From contig NC_092873.1 of assembly GCF_028372415.1 (NCBI RefSeq), positions 347,719,390 through 347,783,389 of the forward strand: 64,000 nucleotides of DNA. The letters are read 5' to 3'. This document shows, one piece after another, positions 12,791-25,470 of the stretch. The notes below the pieces were generated by a model. It worked only from the letters and a program-made list of their open reading frames with translations, did no database searches and was not told the DNA's origin. Each line of letters begins with the position of its first letter. Within the stretch, counting starts at the first letter, position 1. Made by a program: the position numbers and the translations under genes. Origin of the DNA: Notamacropus eugenii. Its lineage: Eukaryota > Chordata > Mammalia > Diprotodontia > Macropodidae.

Positions 12791-14536
12791 TTTGATGGTT
12801 CCATGGGACCATCATGTCACTTTTCTGGACTCAACCCAATGCTCTTTCTATACCATGCTAAAGTGGAGAATATTCTGAAGTGATTTTTCCCACTCAGAAA
12901 GGTAGAATTCAATGAAAACCCTACTCTATCTCTAATCTCAAACAGTGTCCTGGCACGAAGTTTACAAGGAAAAGAAATTTCCTAGTAATTTTGCCTTTTG
13001 CCAGTTTTTTCTCTCACTCTGGAAGGTATTGAATGTGAGCCCAGGCAGCATTTCCAGTCCAGTTTATTACCTGTCCTTTCATATTTTCCCAGCTGCATCT
13101 TCACAATGACATCCCAAATTACCTTTTTCATTCAATATATTTCACTGCAAAAGGAGATTTTTTAAAAAAACTATTGAAAATACATTAAATGAAAAGGAAA
13201 ATCTGAAATTTGGTCACTGGATTCATGAACAAATGCTTAGAGAAAAACATGAACTCTACAAAAATGTGTGTCCCCTACTTATTGCTTTAAACTGAGAACC
13301 TAAATTTTGGAGGATGAAGTAATCTACCAACGGGGCTGTTTTTGAATACGTTGATTTACTTGCAGTCTGAGCAGTAAATTAAAATTATAGGTTAATCACA
13401 CTGCTCAAGATTCTTTTTGGTAAAGGTATAGATACAGGTGTATTGGCTCTTTTCTTGGAAGAAGATAAATCTGTCAGAGTGCTCAACTGCATTTTTCATT
13501 TTTTTAGTCTCAGTACTTTAAAAAAAATCATTGCATAGAGAAAAATATGTAGTTCTTTTCTCCCCAACCCCTACCTTCTTCCTTTGATGCTTCCAAGTCA
13601 GGGATCAAGTCAATGCCTCTTATGTATGTGGGGTAAAAGGAAGAGTGTTGCACTTGGGCCTAATCTTCAGCCGACTGACATTTCATAGACCCCTAAGTTT
13701 GAACTCCTTCATGTCAAATGGATTTCGTGCAGCTGAATGAATTCTCTTTAGATCTGCTTCAGAGAGGCTGAGCCTAAGTGAAGAGGCACGTAGTTTAGCA
13801 GAATATACGTCATGTTACCTCTCTGTTCACTATACACAATTCTGTTAAAACTTGCACAGTACTGAGGATCTGCTCTGACTAGATGTCACCTGAGGGAATA
13901 AAGTCATTCATCTAGATTACTTTTTTCCTCTCTTTCTCTTGACTTTTAATTCCATAGCTACAGGCAAGTCAGTAAGTCATTGCTCACACATATTAAATAT
14001 ATTTAATGGGCAGAGACCTGCAAGTACTGACTACAGCAGAGTTTCAGCCAATTTCATTTTTAAAAACTTGACAATTGATTCACATGTAGTTTTATTCCCA
14101 AAGAAGAAAAATGTTTCTTTAGTTAAAGAGTCACACTTTTCCTAAGTGATTTGTAGTATGACCTCTCAACTGTGATGCATGTGAAACTCTTTTTCTTGTT
14201 TCCCAAGACAGAAAAAGTAAGTAATCATAAAAATAAATCCAATTGCATATATACCCACAGCTGCACTGAGTATCTGAAAGCTATTCCTGGAGGGAAGGGA
14301 GTTCCCTCTTGGGAATCAGACTCTCGTCCTGGAACATTTTTTAAAAGTTAGGTATGTTTCTAACAATCTGAGCTCTTCTTGGAGCACTCGAAATGTTTTT
14401 GACATGATCATTTTCTAAATTATTTCACATATCTGCTGGACCAGTATTAGTGGAAAATGGTAGGGAAATTTATTTTTCCCTTCATACAGGTTAAAAGTGA
14501 AAGGCAGTGATGTGATTAATAACAAAATTGATCTTC

Positions 14537-14690
14537 AGAGGTTCTGCTTCTCTTCCTGAGGAATCCTAGCATCCTTCTTCCTGTTTTCATCTTCACAACA
14601 CCCTCGTGAGTTACAGTGGATTATTTCCCCCTTTTTAGGTGGGTACTCTGAGACCCAGAGAGGGGAAAGTGTTGATCATGACAGAGTTCT
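14537..14690 (-). repeat. 150-bp interspersed repeat, copy 2 (MIR-related)
   Basis: Direct copy of the block at 11680, with 'aggttctgcttctcttcctg' ... 'ctctgagacccagagagggg', about 2.86 kb downstream in the same intron. It has small indels and substitutions relative to copy 1. Confidence 0.6.
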
Positions 14691-14904
14691 TCTTAAGTCT
14701 TTTGATTAGTAGTTTGATCAAATTTAGGACTAGTAACAGAGTTAATGTCATTTAAACTTGTTTTGTTTCAAATTAGTCTTGCTTTTCTTTTGACTTGACT
14801 CTGTGTATTAGTTGAGGGAATTTTCTCGCCACGAGTTCCCATAGTCTACTCTTAATCATCAGAGAAGGGAGAAAGAAAAATGGAGTGAGAATTTTCTGTA
14901 GTGC

Positions 14905-15122
14905 CTTCTCTGTGCCAGCACTGTGAGCTAAAGCGCTTTACAAACATTGTTTCATCTGACCCTCACAACAGCCCTGTGAAGTAAATGCTGTTATCCCCAT
15001 TATTACAGAGGAAGAAACTGAGGCAAACAGGTTCAATGACTTCCTAGTGTATGAGGCTAGGTTTGAATTCATGTTTTCCTGACTCTGGACCCAGAGTTCT
15101 ATCCACTGTGCCACTGTGAATT
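14905..15122 (-). mobile_element. MIR SINE, antisense, nearly complete
   Basis: The segment reads 'aaagcgctttacaaacattg', 'ccctcacaacagccctgtga', 'agaggaagaaactgaggcaa' and 'gttctatccactgtgccact', that is, most of an antisense MIR including its tRNA-like head. Confidence 0.8.
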
Positions 15123-15510
15123 CCCTGGGGAATGTATTTAATTTGAGCTCTTTGTAAATGGCCACTTGTCTCATGAATGTGTGATGTTTTTCTTATACTG
15201 GTAGTAACTAAGAAACTCCTGATGTGTTTTGTGTTGAAAGGGCAACTAAACCAGCCAAAGTACTGACACCCTGTTACAGCCCTGAATGTGAGAAGCTCCC
15301 TTTGGAGGTCCAGCTCTATTTCAAAACAATTTATGTATTCTGTTATAAATCATATTAATGGAGAAAAAGCTGATAAGGTGCCTCTGTTGGTCAGTCAGAA
15401 GGTTACTGAAGTGCAAGTGTTAGTGTTTATTTAGGATGAAGTAAATGTACAGTTAACTGAAGCACAGTATACTATTAACCTGGATTCTTTATCTTTTCTG
15501 TTATATTTAG

Positions 15511-15566
15511 ATGGATCCTGAATACCGTGTGAGAAAATTCCTGGCACTCTTAAGAGAAGAAGGGGC
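15511..15566 (+). CDS. NSF: NSF coding exon (penultimate)
   Basis: This 56-bp exon encodes MDPEYRVRKFLALLREEG plus the first two bases of an Ala codon, the C-terminal helix of the NSF D2 domain. The acceptor is ttatatttag. The donor is GGGGC|GTAAGTAG, so the true exon ends two bases into the Ala codon; reading on would give an immediate TAA, a useful check on the boundary. The 11.9 kb intron upstream is expanded by L1-type insertions. The intron downstream is only 439 bp. Confidence 0.96.
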
Positions 15567-16005
15567 GTAAGTAGATGCATTTAAAGCTGTCAACCCAGCT
15601 TACATTTTGATAGCTGCTTCTGTTTAATCCTGCTACCTCCATGTTTCTAAGAGTTGCTGTAGCATCCACATATTTGAATTCTCAGCCAGACTTGGATGTC
15701 TTTGGATTTCTTTTTTTCTTTCCAAATTATTTGCTATCATTATAGGTATGATCAAAATCCAAGCGGAGATATTGTAGTGCTGGTTTGTTTTCCCTGTACT
15801 CCATCTCCAAACTGAGGGTTCATATTTAGTGAATATGACCTTGCCCTGTTTTACAATGCTCCTCTTCTCTGTAGCCAGTGCAGTCATAGGAGGAAAAATC
15901 TCTGACAGAGGCTCTTTTTACTGGTTCACTTTTGGAAAGCTTCCTGTGGCAAAGGAGGGACAATCTCATCAGTGTGATAATTGTCTCTTTGATGTTCCTT
16001 TGCAG

Positions 16006-16027
16006 TAACCCCCTTGACTATGACTGA
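16006..16027 (+). CDS. NSF: NSF last coding exon with stop
   Basis: After the acceptor cctttgcag the exon supplies T to complete Ala and then AAC CCC CTT GAC TAT GAC TGA, so the protein ends A-N-P-L-D-Y-D. Human NSF ends A-S-P-L-D-F-D, so this copy has two conservative changes in the extreme C-terminal tail. The four exons here encode about the last 108 of roughly 744 residues. The exon continues into the 3'UTR without a further visible splice site. Confidence 0.95.
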
Positions 16028-17695
16028 ATGTGGACCATCTGCTGTGCAAAGTGACCAAGGGAAGTGACCAAGGGAAGTGACCTCCATGCATCTTACTCAA
16101 GGGCACTGGCCTAAGTGGAAATGCAACTCTACCTTCCATAAGCCCTCTGTCTGCATGTGTAGTGCAATATATTCTCATTCCTTATGCTCGTTTTAGATAC
16201 TCTGGTGTTTTTGTGGTAGGTGATAGCTTGCTTGGTGTTGTGCTTCTGTTTCTGTGCAGAGTAAGAGAAGACATTCTCACTCAGTTTTTAGGTGTGGAAA
16301 GAATGCACTCTACTTGCTAACATTACGCATTTCAAATGTTCTGCCCCACATACCACCAGTAAATTTAATGAGTATTGCAAGTAAACATCTTGCTTGTTTA
16401 ACTGAGACCAAAATCATCATAGGAAAGTGGGACTGGAGTGGTACCTTAGAGGGAATGTGATTCTCTATGTATTATTGATGTATTTAGATGCCAAAGACAA
16501 AAATTAGATGGCTTTCCACAATCCCCATTGTAACCCTTGCTAAACACATATAAATCTGAATTTCTCACTCTTTCTTTAGTCATTTGAAATAAACTTTGCA
16601 GTCTGTGGTCAGAAAATTTTCCTGGTGGGAGAACAAATTAAGACTGCAGAGGCAACATCACATTGAAGAAACAGAATTTACCCTTGATATTATTTGTTTG
16701 ATTTGAATCTATTACTACTCTATGTGGTTGTTAAAAACCAGTGAGAGTTATTTGTGGGAAAGTGTACTACCCTAAACAGAAAGAGTTTATTAAAAGTAAT
16801 TCAAGAACTTCTTTGTGTTAAGTTGTGTCCAGCTTTAAATGACCCAGTTCCTTAGAGCACTATGAAGTTTGTTAGTATCCCTAAATTTTTCTTTCCTCAG
16901 TGAGAAAACTTAAAAGTTACAGTCCAGCCTTTCTCGCTTTAGAACCAGCTACCAAAGTACTAATCTATACTATGCAGTATCTAAAGAATATACAATTATT
17001 GTTAGTTGAAATATCCAAAAAGACTTCCTTTCCCCTGATCTTTTGATTTTATTCTAGCAGATATGTCAAATTTCAGTTATCATCTGCCCATTCCTTCCAA
17101 AAGGGGCAGGGCAATCAGCATTCATTTCTTTTTGGTGGCTTATCTGATAACTGAGTTAGAACGTGTTTAATTAGGTCAGCTCATTCCGTAATGAGGCTTG
17201 TAGAGCATGCCACTTTCTCCCCCATCCCCACCTTCAAAGGGAAGACAAACAGCCCAAAGCCAAATGATGCAGCTTCCCATGAGCCCGGCCAGCCTGGCTG
17301 CCGGAGCTTGCAACCCCAGCGTGACATGGGTCTGTGTCATTTGTCCTTCTGGTGGGAGAGCGAACCATTCTCCAGGCCTTGCTGGATACACTTTTATTAG
17401 CATAGTCCTATGCACATCATCAGCTTTCTTTGGGGGTTTTCATCCTCTGTTCATTTTAAGTGATGTGTACTGTGAAAATTGGTGATTTCCAGTGGCCAGT
17501 ATCCATGGTGACCCCTCTCTGTGCAAGATCTTGCAACTTCCTCTTCCCAGGAAATCAGCACATATTATATTAACTTAATGTCTCTGGTTAAATGACATAA
17601 ATGTTTTTATTGTGCTTTTGTCCAAGGATATATTGAGAACTATGTTATATTTAATGCCAATGACTGGATGCAATAAATAGCACATACTTGGAAAA
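16028..17695 (+). other. NSF: NSF 3' untranslated region
   Basis: About 1.67 kb follow the stop codon without any recognisable interspersed repeat, which suits a constrained 3'UTR. A 13-bp motif (aagtgaccaaggg) is tandemly repeated near 16050-16080. There are two candidate poly(A) signals: AATAAA at 16588-16593 and AATAAA at 17672-17677. I put the main end just after the second, because human NSF has a 3'UTR of similar size; the first could give a shorter isoform. Open frames in this stretch are not conserved products that I recognise. Confidence 0.7.
17672..17677 (+). terminator. Candidate NSF distal poly(A) signal (AATAAA)
   Basis: A canonical AATAAA in the context gatgcaataaatagcacat is followed within about 30-60 bases by a T/G-richer segment (aagtttgtcagcc...). 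It is the last such signal in the plausible 3'UTR. The proximal alternative is at 16588-16593. Confidence 0.5.
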
Positions 17696-20600
17696 GTTTG
17701 TCAGCCTCGTGACTTTGCTCAGGCAGTGAGTAGTCTGTCGGCCGTGTTGTGAAGAGAATGAGGACGTCAGTAGAAGCTACTTACTGCAGTCTCAAGGGTG
17801 CAGAGCAGAGTAAGGGGATGGTTTTTAAAGTGTGACCAACAATCACAAGTTATGTATAAAAAAGGTGCTCTCCAAGTAAAATCGCAAGTGCTTTATTGTA
17901 TTTTTCCCATTGGGAAACTGAGGTACAGAAGCCATGCAATAAGTCAGTAATGAAGTTAGAAAGAGAAACTCTTCTTAATTAGAACCATATCCTTCCATGA
18001 AGCGCACAAACCAAGCAGTTCCAGCCTTTCCATTAGGGTTCTTCGCAGTTCTTTTCATGGTAAATTTTGGTGTCCCTCAGATTTTTTTTTTTGGTTTTTG
18101 TTTTATTACTTTGTTTACACTTTCCTGTGATATGAAATCTCTCTGCCTATATTCCTTCAGATTAACTGAAGTCCCAAGTCACCAAATTAGGACCCAGACC
18201 ATCCCTGAAGACTTGGGTCCTGATCTGGAGTTTTCCTGGGGCAGTCTGTAAACTTCTGGGGATGAGCAGGGTGCCTCTCTAATACTCGTGGGGAGTCTCC
18301 AAGAATGTCTGAGAACTCTGGAGTGAATCCACTCCCTTGGGAATCTCAGTAGTTTTCTCCAAATATATGCTAGATGAAGTGTTCTAAGAATGGTTTAAAA
18401 GCAAGAACCAGGCAGTTACATATCTGAAGTTAGCCAACACACAACCGATTTATACAACAATAGGAGACTGCCTCGTCCTTAGATGAACAATCAACGAGTG
18501 ACTGCTAGCAGATTTCTTCTAAAACTTCAGAAAAAGAGAATGCTTCTTGCCTTATTCACACTATTTCCCTTCAATCCTCACCCTTCACTTTGGGGCCCAA
18601 TGGTGACTTATGCTTTATACTCGGTTAGCCTGTTTCTTACTATTGAAAGGGATATAACCAGTGGTGTGCTAGTAAATGTTTAACAACCAGCTGTCGAGGA
18701 GGGGGCTGTGTGTGACACACTTTGCTATTTAATCTATTTTATTAGCATTTTCTTCATCACTTTCTTATGCTTAGACAATCATCAAAACAGTAAATCAAGC
18801 CCTGATTTATAGCATATGCAGATTGCCAGGGTGTGAGTGCTCTCACACTGCAAATTTAACCATCAGCTCTCATGAACCTTTTTGAGCTAGCACTATCACA
18901 CCCTTAGATATAGTATAATTATCTCTAAAATAATGCTTTGCTATAGGGAACTCTTTTCTTTTAAAAAAAAATACAGATATTTTGAAACTCTGCTTTGAGT
19001 TTCACCCACAAGTCACTAAACCCATCTTTTTAGTGTCTGAACACAACTGATGGCGAACACATTTTGTTCAGAGGCTATAGTCCCAGGTACAGGACAATTC
19101 CAGTCCAAATACAAAGGTAGAGGCATTCTTTCCTTTTCTTTCCCTAGTAGCTTGGTTGCAAGTGTCTTCAAAGCAATGGAGCAATGAAAGGTTTGTACCA
19201 ATAATAAGAAGGTCATACATGAATTTTAAATTCAGGTGCTAAAACTATAGCCAGCTATGTTCCCTGAGGCACTGCTGGGACCATGGTCTTAAAGTAAGCC
19301 CACTGAGAACGTATGTGCTCTATGTCAGGGACCGCATTCAAGTTCAACAGATACCACCTCTGATCAATAAGAATCCCTATGACACGTACATAAACAACAC
19401 AAAATTTGCAAGAGGATGAGAAAGTCGCATGATTAAAAACCTGTGGCACACAGCCCCCGTTCTGTACTATTTCAGGAGCATAAGATGGACAGAAATGCCA
19501 TGTCCCACCTCCCCCCAAACGCTTCTCGGGGTTTCTTTTTTATTTTATTTTATTTTTTTGCCAGGGGAGGAGGGTGGAGAATGGGATGAGAGATGGGAAA
19601 GAATCAACAATAACAGCCACAGTTTTCCCCCCAGTCAATATGGTTTTCAGCACCAAGCAAAATAAAAAAAAGGACCTAAAACAATGTCATTCCCTCCGCT
19701 GCTCAGCCTACATCACCCTTGTCCCTCTGCCTTTTTCCATCATCTTTGCTGCTTCTTTTCTCTGAACTTCTCTCCCTGTGATTTCCCCTTCTTTCTTCCA
19801 TAGTAAATGATTTAACTTAGAAATGAACCATCTGATTAGTTTTCATTTTATCTCTTCTTGAGGATCTTATTTCCTCACTTTTGGTTAAGTCTTTGTGGCC
19901 ATTTTGTCACCTATGAAATTGTACCTAAGTTATTTTGCTTGCAAAATGCAGAAAATGATATTCCTTAGTTCCTTCAACCTATCTTGCTAGGACATGGTGA
20001 GTCTCCTGAGGGCATACTGCAGTCTGTCAGTGGCCTTTCATCAGTCTGTAAGAGATAGATCACACAGATTGGTTATCCATCCCCTATGTTAAGACCTTAA
20101 GGAATGAGGAGAAGGGGGGCGGTGTACTGCAACCTCCTTCCCATTCTACTTTTGCAAAGTTCCAGTTATTGAGAAACTTTCTTTCTAGCAAAGTAAAATC
20201 CGACTGTCTTTAACTTCCACATACTGCTGATAGTTTTGCCCTCTGGGGTTACATAGAACATAATTTCTCCTGAATGACAGCTTTTCAAATAAGACAACTA
20301 TCATGTTCCCTTCACAACCTCCCCTGAGTCTATGAATTCATAGTTCCAAATTAAACATTGCCATTTCTTTCACTTTATCCTCCTCTGGCTCAGTTTCCCC
20401 CAAGTTGTCTTATAGGAATTGTGCTACCTTAGAAGGACACAGTAATCCTGATGATGTCTGATTAAAATTGATCAAAATTGATATATCACCAAGTATATTA
20501 AGGAGTCAGTTACAAAGGAATGAAAATGAAAAAAACATTCCAGACTCTTTTAAGGATATACTGGTAAACATCAGTCCATCCTCTATCCTTATTAGTGCAA

Positions 20601-23344
20601 ATTCTAAAGGTTGTTTGGTAAGAGAAAGTGCAGAATAGATCAATAGTATAATGTAAATATGAAAGCACTTTTGAGCTTCAGAGAGAATTGCTATATTTAT
20701 TAAAGGCAGAATTTTGCAATTGTGTCTAAAGACTGGAAGAATCATCCCCTATTCCGAATTATAGAATCTCATGCTTTGAAAGACTTTAAAAGATTAACTT
20801 TGGATTTTAAACCAAAGAAACAAAAACCACCCACCTGGAATACACCTATGAGAAATTCTACTCTTATTGCTCAAGCCAATCTATAAATTATAATGAGCCT
20901 GAGCCTGTTTTCCATGAAATTAAGAGACTTGGAATGTCATTCCCCATTCACCAGCCATCCATTTTCATTCTACAACTTATTCCTTATGGGGGACCTGGAG
21001 GAAACTACTTTTACTGACATTTACAGAACATTCTCAAACACCAGGATGCCTTATTTTACAAAAAAGTTTTATCAGAGGTGCCTACAAAGCAAATCCTATA
21101 TTCCTGTGGACATCCCTCATAAAATTCCCAATAGACTATCAATTGAAAACATTTTAAGGTATTAAATTGGTGAGCTGTTCAGTGGTACTTCCAGAATTTT
21201 ATGGTACATTCTTGACCCAAGGATCTCCTTTTTACCATCAAAACCACCACCTTGTCCATTTCCAACCAAAATGACTTCAGATGTGACAGGAGATCCTAAA
21301 CATTTCCAGAATATAGCTCCCCTCCTTTTTCATGGAAGGAAATATAATGTCTGATTTTTAAAAAATCAGGCTGCAAAATTTCAACTTAGTAGAGAAGATG
21401 CTACTAATTTAATATATAATGCTGTCAAGGCTGAAAAGTACCAGGCTCTATAAATTTAATCAGTATCCAATGTTATCAATTTTACAACTTGTAAATTATG
21501 TATGTCAAGTTTATTTAAGCAGGAGGTTGCCTCTGGTAACTTTACATTGTTAGTAGCTCAGTTTTTACTGTGTGAAATTATGTTTAGAATATTCTTCAAC
21601 AGGAGAAGGGAAAAGAACCTTGAGTTAGGGTCAGGTACGAGAAAGCTGAGGTCGCCATGTTTGGAATTTCATATTCTTGGCCTTACGAGAGTTTATCTAA
21701 AGTACACAGACTGTAACCACATGTCAGTTTTAAGTTTGTTTACCTTCTCTTTAATGACTTAACAGAAAAAAAAACTGCATGATGAAATATATTTTCTCCA
21801 AATATATATATAATATATTTATATAATATATAATCTTAGTTAACTCAAAGGTATATACATTGTATAATAAATAATATTTATAAAAAGAGAATTCTTTTGA
21901 ATATAAAATCAAAAAGATCAACAACCTCTACAACTTTTTACAAAACTTTGGATACAGCAGGTTTGTAGGAAATTTCCATCGGTTACTAATACCTGACTAC
22001 AGCAAGAATAATTACAATGTAATCAATGTACTATTATTAAATAATTAAGTCAGCTACTGGAATACTCCCCGGAAACATGACTTTTTACCACTTTTAATAT
22101 AGAATACATAGGTATGAAAAGGCTGCTTTTAAAATATGTATCAGTTACAGCAAGCATCACCAAGTTCCCTTGGTATAACACTTGGCAGTCTAAGGTGAGG
22201 TGGAGGGAGCATTCAGACTCCTTGTAGGGCAGATTAGGGAAGGAGAGGGGAGGTGGAAGTATACTTTTGCAGCTTATAGTATGCATGCGAGGCTCCTAGA
22301 TAATGGTGTAGACCATCTTAGAGAATGAGGAGAGTGCTACTAATTCTATCTCCTGATCTCTAGTCCAAGAATGTGGTAGCTCAAATAGAAAATAACTTTC
22401 TTCCCTGAATCCTCTTCCCACGTATTTTTGTAAAAGTTCACCCCCACCTCCAAAAAAAATCACTTGCCTGGATTTCAGTAGTCTTCTATAGGAGATGTAA
22501 AATTGTCCCAAGGCTGGGTAGTTGGTCTTACTAAGTGCATCCCAATAATTTATGGATCAGGAAGATCAAGCCTGCCTGTCATTAATGGATTATGTGAAAA
22601 ATCAATGGCTGTATGATGAGTAAATGTTCAGTGTTACCTCTGAGTAAAAATAAGGGAAAGAAAAGCAGTATGGATGAATTTTTCGTTGGATTGCATTTTT
22701 TCTTATATAGGTCAAAGAAAGGTAGGGATAGTTGTTGGGTGTGGGATGGGGGAAGGGTCCTTATTTTAAAGGAAACAAGAATACTTCTCATTCTTACAAC
22801 TAAAGAAAAAAGGAAGACCATGGATGGATGGCTTCATAAAGACTCCTGTGAGATTCCACTAGAGCTGGTGAACAAGCCTTGCCCATATGTTGCTGGTTCA
22901 TACGCACACACAAAAAAATCACTTGACTGTATTTCCAGGTGAAACCTCTTTACAAAGAGACTTTGAGTTTTGCATCTATTGTTCATAAATGCTTCTTAAG
23001 CGGAACAGCCTTCTGGAAAAAAAATGAGACAATAATGAATGGCTGCTATTTGGCCAGCTTAACAGGTGCTTAAAGTTCAAAAGCCTCTTCCAGCTCAGCC
23101 GTGGCCCAGCCTACCACCTGATCCTCACTAAAACTATGGCTTTTCACCAGCATATGAAGGTATGTCAAATTTGAATGGGCGCAGTTAGGGGAGAGGATAC
23201 CACAGGGGGCTGTCCTGCTTCATAATTCCTGCTTCATAATTCCCACTTCATAGACATTAAGGAATCCTGTCATAAGTAACAGTTTGAAAACAGTGATTAC
23301 TGTTATCAGGCAGAGAGCTCGGATCAGCCCAGCCTGTCCTGCTG
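17696..23344. other. Repeat-poor interval between the NSF and WNT3 3' ends
   Basis: In 5.6 kb I recognise no SINE, L2 or L1 copy, in sharp contrast to the rest of the window. The sequence is AT-rich, unique-looking and without convincing exons; small open frames here lack codon bias or family similarity. It may hold further WNT3 3'UTR (if a more distal poly(A) site is used) or conserved non-coding elements. Confidence 0.55.
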
Positions 23345-23349
23345 GAGTG

Positions 23350-23707
23350 GACATTTTTTTAAAATTTTTATTTTCTCTTAACATGTGCAAAGATTAGCTC
23401 TGGGGTCTGTGCCTGTCAGACCCCAGAGAACCAAAGAGAGAGAGAGAGCCCCTTCTTTAAAAAAACAAAAAACCACACACACAAAGCATCCAGAGTAGGG
23501 TGAAAATCTTGAGGAAAAGGAAGGAGGAAAAAGTCCCATTCATTGGGTGGGTTAGGTCCAGGTAATTTACCACACGTGCATCTGGCATTAGTCTATTTTG
23601 TTCAATGCTGTCCGATGCTGTGAGCATGGGTCCTGGCTGTAGATCCTGGCTTCCCGTGGGACTGTGGTCAATCCTCCCAGCCACATGCTTCACCTGCTCC
23701 CAGAGCC
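23350..23707 (-). other. WNT3: Probable WNT3 exon 5 (3'UTR-only terminal exon)
   Basis: WNT3 exon 4 has a donor nine bases after the stop codon, so a downstream non-coding exon is required. On the minus strand a strong acceptor (a long T/C tract ending ttttttcaaag) lies at 23708-23740. The transcript would then read GGCTCTGGGAGCAGGTGAAG and continue to AATAAA at 23372-23367, just after 'catgttaagagaaaat'. The stretch has no repeats apart from a short GA run. Human WNT3 also has a fifth exon that is untranslated. The 3' end could extend further, into 22.0-23.3 kb. The choice of this acceptor is inference. Confidence 0.55.
23367..23372 (-). terminator. Candidate WNT3 poly(A) signal
   Basis: The minus strand reads AGAAAATAAAAATTTT, giving AATAAA at this position about 335 bases after the proposed exon 5 acceptor. 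Other minus-strand AATAAA-type hexamers further downstream cannot be excluded as distal sites. Confidence 0.4.
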
Positions 23708-25253
23708 CTTTGAAAAAATAAAGAGAAAAATTGAAAAAGGACGATCTCTTGCCCCTGGATGGGAAAATAACACAGACTTGCACTCCCATCTTAATTAACA
23801 GTGATTTTACCTTCGCTCATTAAGGGTTCTTAGCACTATGCAAAAGCTACTTGCAAAATCTGCTAGCCTTAGGGACAAAAGAGTAAAAAGGTTTTTATCA
23901 TTTTGCAAGATTCAACAAATATGGAGTTTTATAGACAGAAACTAACAACTAAAAAATCCTTGAGGCCAGGAACAGAAGACCAGCTTAGTAAGTAGTCTGT
24001 ATGTGGATGCTGGGTTGGTTGGAATATTAGGAGGGAGAATTCCAGCGTACAGTTTACAGTGACTGCAGGACCGCCATCACTTTGCAACAGCCACTCACCC
24101 ATTCAGTCAGATGCTTCTCTATCCAAAGCCTGGTGGTATGTCAGTGAAATCCGCAGTCACAGAGGCAAGGATGGGAATGAGGGTGAAAAGCAAATAACTA
24201 CGTGCCCTGGACAAGTAGAAGTTTTACAGGATGTGTATTAAAGAGCAATGATTTGATTCACTTTACTGCCTCTGCACTTTTAGCAGGGAAGGAAGATTTG
24301 TGAGCTAATAAAAATGCTTTATAATTCTTTGCAAGGCTAATTTGGAACTTGTCTGTGTTCCTAATCCTGTACTTCATCACTGGTCACGATAGATGACTCG
24401 GCATGGTTTAAAGTTCATTCATTCATTCGACCAACATTAAAGTTGAGGGTTATCTGTGCTCAGACCATTTCTGTCTTTAAATTCTGAGCTCAGTGGTTTA
24501 CGGGGTCATGTTTCTCAGCCTTCTCTGGGCTTTTGATTTTCAAATCAAAAAGCTCCTTCCAAGGAGGTTATGCTGATGAGGCTGCCTGAGGAGTTAGTTA
24601 TCTTTCCCAAACAGGAATTCTCCCGAGGACAGGAACAGATCAATCAGTGTTTCCATAATGAATTATCTCAGATGGGGATTCAACATCAACCTAGCTGATA
24701 TGACGCTATGCCTCCAAAACACACCTTAAAGTAAGCCTTAAAATGTGATGTGGTAAAAGGTCATTAAAGGGATGACAACTTTTCTACCAGTGTACACTCC
24801 TAACCTGAAGAAAAATATTCTACTTAATTCTGCTTCCATGAGAACACTGTAAGAGTATCTTACAGTTGGAAACTGAGATTCAGAGATATTAATCTACTTG
24901 CCCAAGGTCTCCTGAATAGTGGTAGATATCTATCACTACATGGATTACAGCCTGGAGACTAAAAATTAGGTCCATAAAACCTTGTCAATAACTCATTTAA
25001 CTTTAGCAAAGGGCTTAGACTTTTGTCTACTTGAAGCATAGTAAAGTTCATGATCCACATAAGACATCGGAAAGTATTAGATGTACTAGAAAGTATGTAC
25101 TAATATTTTTCCCTCCAAGAAAGACCCTGGGCTTCAGTTTCTGTATACTCCTCTATTTTACAGTCCCCTCAAACCATTTTTACTAATGCCCATTCTTCAC
25201 AAGTGGTATCTAATCCTTCCCTCTCCATGGTTCTCCTTACCTCTCAGAAGGGC

Positions 25254-25470
25254 ATGTAGGTGGGTCAGTGAATAGAGTACCAGGCCTGGACTCAAATTCA
25301 GCCTCAGATACTTACTAGATGTGTGACTCTAGTTAAGTCACGTAGCCCCATTTGCCTCAGTTTCCTGATCTGTAAAATGAGCTAGAGAAGGAAATGGCAA
25401 GTCACTCCAGTACTTTTGCCAAGAAAACCCCAATGGGGTCACAAAGAGTCGGACACGACTGAACAATACC
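25254..25470 (+). mobile_element. Marsupial tRNA-derived SINE with RTE-type tail
   Basis: Head 'taggtgggtcagtgaataga', middle 'tttcctgatctgtaaaatga' and tail 'ccaatggggtcacaaagagt' with 'cggacacgactgaac'. The tail is the RTE/BovB-type 3' end, so the element was probably mobilised by an RTE LINE. Confidence 0.85.
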
